Source of the DNA: Lelliottia amnigena
GTDB lineage: Bacteria; Pseudomonadota; Gammaproteobacteria; Enterobacterales; Enterobacteriaceae
Assembly: GCA_900635465.1 (NCBI GenBank)
Contig: LR134135.1
Span: 124,001-188,000 of the forward strand
Length of the DNA stretch: 64,000 nucleotides
Direction of reading: 5' to 3'
Position 1 is the stretch's first letter. Every line of letters begins with the position of its first letter. The notes under the pieces are model-generated. The model saw only the letters and a program-made list of their open reading frames with translations, searched no databases and was not told the DNA's origin. A program made the translations under genes and the position numbers. This document shows positions 61,147 to 64,000 of this stretch, piece after piece.

Positions 61147-62469
61147 ATGCAAGCTTATTTCGACCAACTCGATCGTGTTCGTTACGAAGGCCCGAAATCC
61201 ACTAATCCTCTCGCATTTCGTCATTACAATCCCGACGAGCTGGTGCTGGGTAAGCGCATGGAAGATCACCTGCGTTTTGCTGCCTGCTACTGGCATACCT
61301 TCTGCTGGAACGGTGCGGATATGTTCGGCGTAGGCTCTTTTGACCGTCCGTGGCAGCAACCCGGCGAAGCGCTGGAGCTGGCGAAGCGCAAAGCGGATGT
61401 CGCGTTTGAATTCTTCCACAAGCTGAATGTGCCGTATTACTGCTTCCACGATGTCGATGTTTCCCCGGAAGGCGCCTCGCTGAAAGAGTATCTGAATAAC
61501 TTTGCGCAGATGGTCGATTACCTGGGAGAAAAACAACAGCAAAGCGGCGTCAAACTGCTGTGGGGCACGGCGAACTGCTTTACCAATCCTCGCTACGGCG
61601 CGGGTGCGGCGACCAATCCGGATCCAGAAGTGTTCAGCTGGGCGGCAACGCAGGTCGTGACCGCGATGAATGCCACGCACAAACTCGGCGGTGAAAACTA
61701 TGTTCTGTGGGGTGGCCGCGAAGGCTACGAAACCCTGCTTAATACCGATCTGCGCCAGGAGCGTGAACAAATCGGCCGCTTCATGCAGATGGTGGTGGAG
61801 CACAAACACAAAATTGGTTTCCGTGGCACGTTGCTCATTGAGCCTAAACCGCAGGAACCGACTAAACATCAGTACGATTATGACGTGGCGACCGTCTACG
61901 GCTTCCTCAAACAATTTGGTCTGGAAAAAGAGATCAAAGTGAATATTGAAGCGAACCATGCGACGCTGGCGGGGCACTCTTTCCATCACGAAATTGCGTC
62001 TGCTATCGCGCTAGGTATCTTTGGCTCTGTCGATGCCAACCGTGGCGATCCGCAGTTGGGCTGGGATACTGACCAGTTCCCAATCAGTGTCGAAGAAAAT
62101 GCGCTGGTGATGTACGAAATTATCAAAGCGGGCGGCTTTACCACTGGCGGCCTGAACTTTGACGCCAAAGTACGCCGTCAAAGTACCGATAAATACGATC
62201 TGTTCTATGGACATATTGGCGCAATGGACACCATGGCGCTGGCGCTGAAAGTGGCGGCCCGCATGATTGAAGATGGCGAGCTGGATAAACGCGTTGCGAA
62301 GCGGTATGCCGGCTGGAACAGTGAGCTGGGCCAGCAAATTTTGAAAGGCCAGTTATCGCTTGCTGAGATAGCGAAGTACGCTGAACAGCACAGCCTGGCA
62401 CCGAGCCATCAGAGCGGTCATCAGGAACTGCTTGAAAACCTGGTGAATCACTACCTGTTCGATAAGTAA
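61147..62469 (+). CDS. xylA: Xylose isomerase
   Basis: 440 residues from [16 protein letters not shown] (ATG at 61147, after TGGAG); an in-frame start six codons upstream overlaps the ribosome site. TIM-barrel isomerase of class [12 protein letters not shown] carries the catalytic His, [16 protein letters not shown] and [17 protein letters not shown] the metal ligands. Converts xylose to xylulose. Separated from xylB by a hairpin. Confidence 0.98.
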   Translation: MQAYFDQLDRVRYEGPKSTNPLAFRHYNPDELVLGKRMEDHLRFAACYWHTFCWNGADMFGVGSFDRPWQQPGEALELAKRKADVAFEFFHKLNVPYYCFHDVDVSPEGASLKEYLNNFAQMVDYLGEKQQQSGVKLLWGTANCFTNPRYGAGAATNPDPEVFSWAATQVVTAMNATHKLGGENYVLWGGREGYETLLNTDLRQEREQIGRFMQMVVEHKHKIGFRGTLLIEPKPQEPTKHQYDYDVATVYGFLKQFGLEKEIKVNIEANHATLAGHSFHHEIASAIALGIFGSVDANRGDPQLGWDTDQFPISVEENALVMYEIIKAGGFTTGGLNFDAKVRRQSTDKYDLFYGHIGAMDTMALALKVAARMIEDGELDKRVAKRYAGWNSELGQQILKGQLSLAEIAKYAEQHSLAPSHQSGHQELLENLVNHYLFDK

Positions 62470-62477
62470 TCAGCATT

Positions 62478-62499
62478 GCCCGGTACCCCCTTACCGGGC
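62478..62499 (+). other. stem-loop between xylA and xylB
   Basis: GCCCGGTA (62478-62485) and TACCGGGC (62492-62499) pair over CCCCCT, followed by TTCTCTTTT and then the xylB ribosome site. Eight perfect pairs and a partial T-run suggest partial termination or protection of the xylA message, giving more XylA than XylB. Confidence 0.65.
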
Positions 62500-62521
62500 T
62501 TCTCTTTTAAGGAGTCACCGC

Positions 62522-63976
62522 ATGTATATCGGGATTGATCTTGGCACGTCGGGTGTGAAAGCCATACTGTTAAACGAACAGGGCGATGTGTTGGCTACGC
62601 AAACTGAAAAGCTGCACGTCTCGCGCCCACACCCGCTATGGTCTGAGCAGGATCCTGAAGAGTGGTGGCAAGCGACGGATCGCGCGATAAAAGCACTGGG
62701 CGAACAGCACAGCTTACGGAATGTGAAAGCGCTGGGCATTGCCGGGCAAATGCACGGCGCGACGCTGCTGGATAAAGAGCATCGCGTTCTGCGCCCGGCG
62801 ATTTTGTGGAACGACGGTCGCTGCGCTGAAGAGTGCGCCATTCTCGAAGAACGCGTGCCGACTTCTCGCGAGATCACCGGCAACCTGATGATGCCGGGCT
62901 TCACTGCGCCAAAACTGCTGTGGGTGCAACGTCATGAGCCTGAGATTTTCCGTCAGGTCGCAAAAGTGCTTCTGCCAAAAGATTATCTGCGTTTTCGTAT
63001 GACCGGTGACTTTGCCAGCGATATGTCGGACGCGGCAGGCACCATGTGGCTGGATGTTGCTCAGCGCGACTGGAGTGAAGCGATGCTCGCCGCCTGTCAG
63101 CTTACGCGTCAGCATATGCCTGCCCTTTTCGAAGGCAGTGAAATGACGGGAACATTACAATCGTCTCTTGCCGAGCGCTGGAATATGCCCGCGGTGCCGC
63201 TTGTTGCGGGTGGCGGGGATAATGCGGCGGGTGCCGTCGGCGTTGGAATGGTTGATGCCGGTCAGGCAATGTTATCGCTGGGTACATCGGGCGTCTATTT
63301 TGCCGTGAGCGACGGTTATCGCAGCAATCCGGAAAATGCCGTTCACAGCTTCTGCCATGCGTTACCGGGTAAATGGCATTTGATGTCGGTGATGTTGAGT
63401 GCCGCTTCATGCCTGGATTGGGCTGCGAAGCTCACGGGTTTTGGCGATGTACCGGCGCTGATCGCCGCTGCACAACAGGCTGATGAAAGTGCAGGTGCCG
63501 TCTGGTTTCTGCCGTATCTTTCGGGCGAACGTACCCCGCACAACAACCCGCAGGCGAAAGGCGTTTTCTTTGGCTTAACGCATCAGCACGGTCCGGCGGA
63601 ACTGGCGCGCGCAGTGCTGGAAGGCGTGGGTTTTGCGTTAGCAGATGGCATGGATGTGGTGCACGATTGCGGACTGAAGCCCCACAGCATTACGCTGATT
63701 GGCGGCGGCGCGCGCAGCAGCTACTGGCGGCAGATGTTGGCCGATATCAGTGGATTACAGCTGGACTACCGCACCGGTGGCGATGTGGGGCCCGCGTTGG
63801 GGGCCGCGCGTCTGGCGCAAATTGCAATGAATCCAGCAAAACCGCTCGCACAGCTGTTGCCACAATTACCGCTGGAGCAAGAGCATCACCCGGATTCCGT
63901 GCGTCATGCGCATTACGCTCAACAGCGCGACGTGTTCCGCAAAATCTATCAGCAGCTTCGGCCATTGATGTCGTGA
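62522..63976 (+). CDS. xylB: Xylulokinase
   Basis: 484 residues, FGGY kinase. MYIGIDLGTSGVKAILL holds the phosphate-1 motif, GIAGQMHGATLLD the substrate site, GGGDNAAGAVGVG the catalytic Asp, and LIGGGARSSYWRQ the adenosine site. Phosphorylates xylulose to xylulose 5-phosphate. AAGGAGTCACC ribosome site. Nothing recognisable in the last 24 bases of the window. Confidence 0.98.
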   Translation: MYIGIDLGTSGVKAILLNEQGDVLATQTEKLHVSRPHPLWSEQDPEEWWQATDRAIKALGEQHSLRNVKALGIAGQMHGATLLDKEHRVLRPAILWNDGRCAEECAILEERVPTSREITGNLMMPGFTAPKLLWVQRHEPEIFRQVAKVLLPKDYLRFRMTGDFASDMSDAAGTMWLDVAQRDWSEAMLAACQLTRQHMPALFEGSEMTGTLQSSLAERWNMPAVPLVAGGGDNAAGAVGVGMVDAGQAMLSLGTSGVYFAVSDGYRSNPENAVHSFCHALPGKWHLMSVMLSAASCLDWAAKLTGFGDVPALIAAAQQADESAGAVWFLPYLSGERTPHNNPQAKGVFFGLTHQHGPAELARAVLEGVGFALADGMDVVHDCGLKPHSITLIGGGARSSYWRQMLADISGLQLDYRTGGDVGPALGAARLAQIAMNPAKPLAQLLPQLPLEQEHHPDSVRHAHYAQQRDVFRKIYQQLRPLMS

Positions 63977-64000
63977 TCCCACGTTGTCCCGATGCGGCGT

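Overview
The window is a chromosomal segment from a member of the Enterobacteriaceae. Gene order follows the E. coli 80-82 min region almost gene for gene: coaBC-radC-rpmBG-mutM-coaD, the LPS core (waa) block, hldD-kbl-tdh, yibQ-envC-gpmI, yibN-grxC-secB-gpsA-cysE-trmL, lldPRD, yibL-mtlR-mtlD-mtlA, yibI-yibH-yibF, selAB-yiaY-aldB, yiaU-yiaT, ysaA-avtA-malS-bax, xylR-xylHGF and xylAB. The core-LPS block is not of E. coli type. It has waaE next to waaA and waaQ/WabG-like transferases downstream of waaC, which resembles the Klebsiella/Enterobacter/Lelliottia group. No rhsA, no yiaJ-S diketogulonate operon and no yiaVW are present. I see no prophage, IS element, CRISPR array, tRNA or rRNA gene.

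Layout. 0-5 kb: housekeeping genes and the waaA-waaE-coaD operon. 5-17 kb: LPS inner and outer core synthesis, mostly on the minus strand. It runs hldD-waaF-waaC-waaQ-WabG-like, then one plus-strand glycosyltransferase, then waaL, a WaaH/YibD-like transferase, an unrecognised transferase and a phosphoethanolamine-transferase-like membrane enzyme that ends at its own terminator. 17-31.8 kb: threonine catabolism (kbl-tdh), a second WaaE-family transferase at the usual yibD locus, cell separation (envC), glycolysis, redox and export genes (grxC, secB), cysE and L-lactate use (lldPRD). 31.8-33.3 kb: AT-rich interval with an orphan fimbrial-type subunit. 33.3-38 kb: mannitol operon with a five-site CRP control region. 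38-48.4 kb: the yibIHF cluster, selenocysteine machinery (selAB), alcohol and aldehyde dehydrogenases, and the yiaU/yiaT pair. 48.4-51.1 kb: an accessory AT-rich segment with a stand-alone HsdR-N-type nuclease gene, ysaA and the remnant of an outer-membrane protein gene. 51-64 kb: avtA, malS, bax and the complete xylose regulon.

A striking property of the sequence as given is that ten genes deviate from their family frame through single-base insertions or deletions, nearly all in short mononucleotide runs: waaF, gpmI, trmL, yibH, selA, avtA, malS, bax and xylG, with yibH changed only at its very C-terminus (nine genes carry 17 events in all). Correcting them restores full, family-length proteins. 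Thirteen of the 17 lie between 39.5 and 55.3 kb. I read this as a base-calling or assembly artefact rather than real gene decay, but it must be checked.

The most interesting genuinely biological items are the orphan HsdR-N nuclease in the yiaT-ysaA interval, the rearranged set of core-LPS glycosyltransferases (a YibD-like gene inside the waa cluster while the yibD locus holds a WaaE paralogue), the signal-peptide-to-beta-strand deletion relic beside ysaA, a conserved LldR operator pair, and several families of small dispersed palindromes (ERIC, REP/BIME-like and CCCTCTCCC hairpins).
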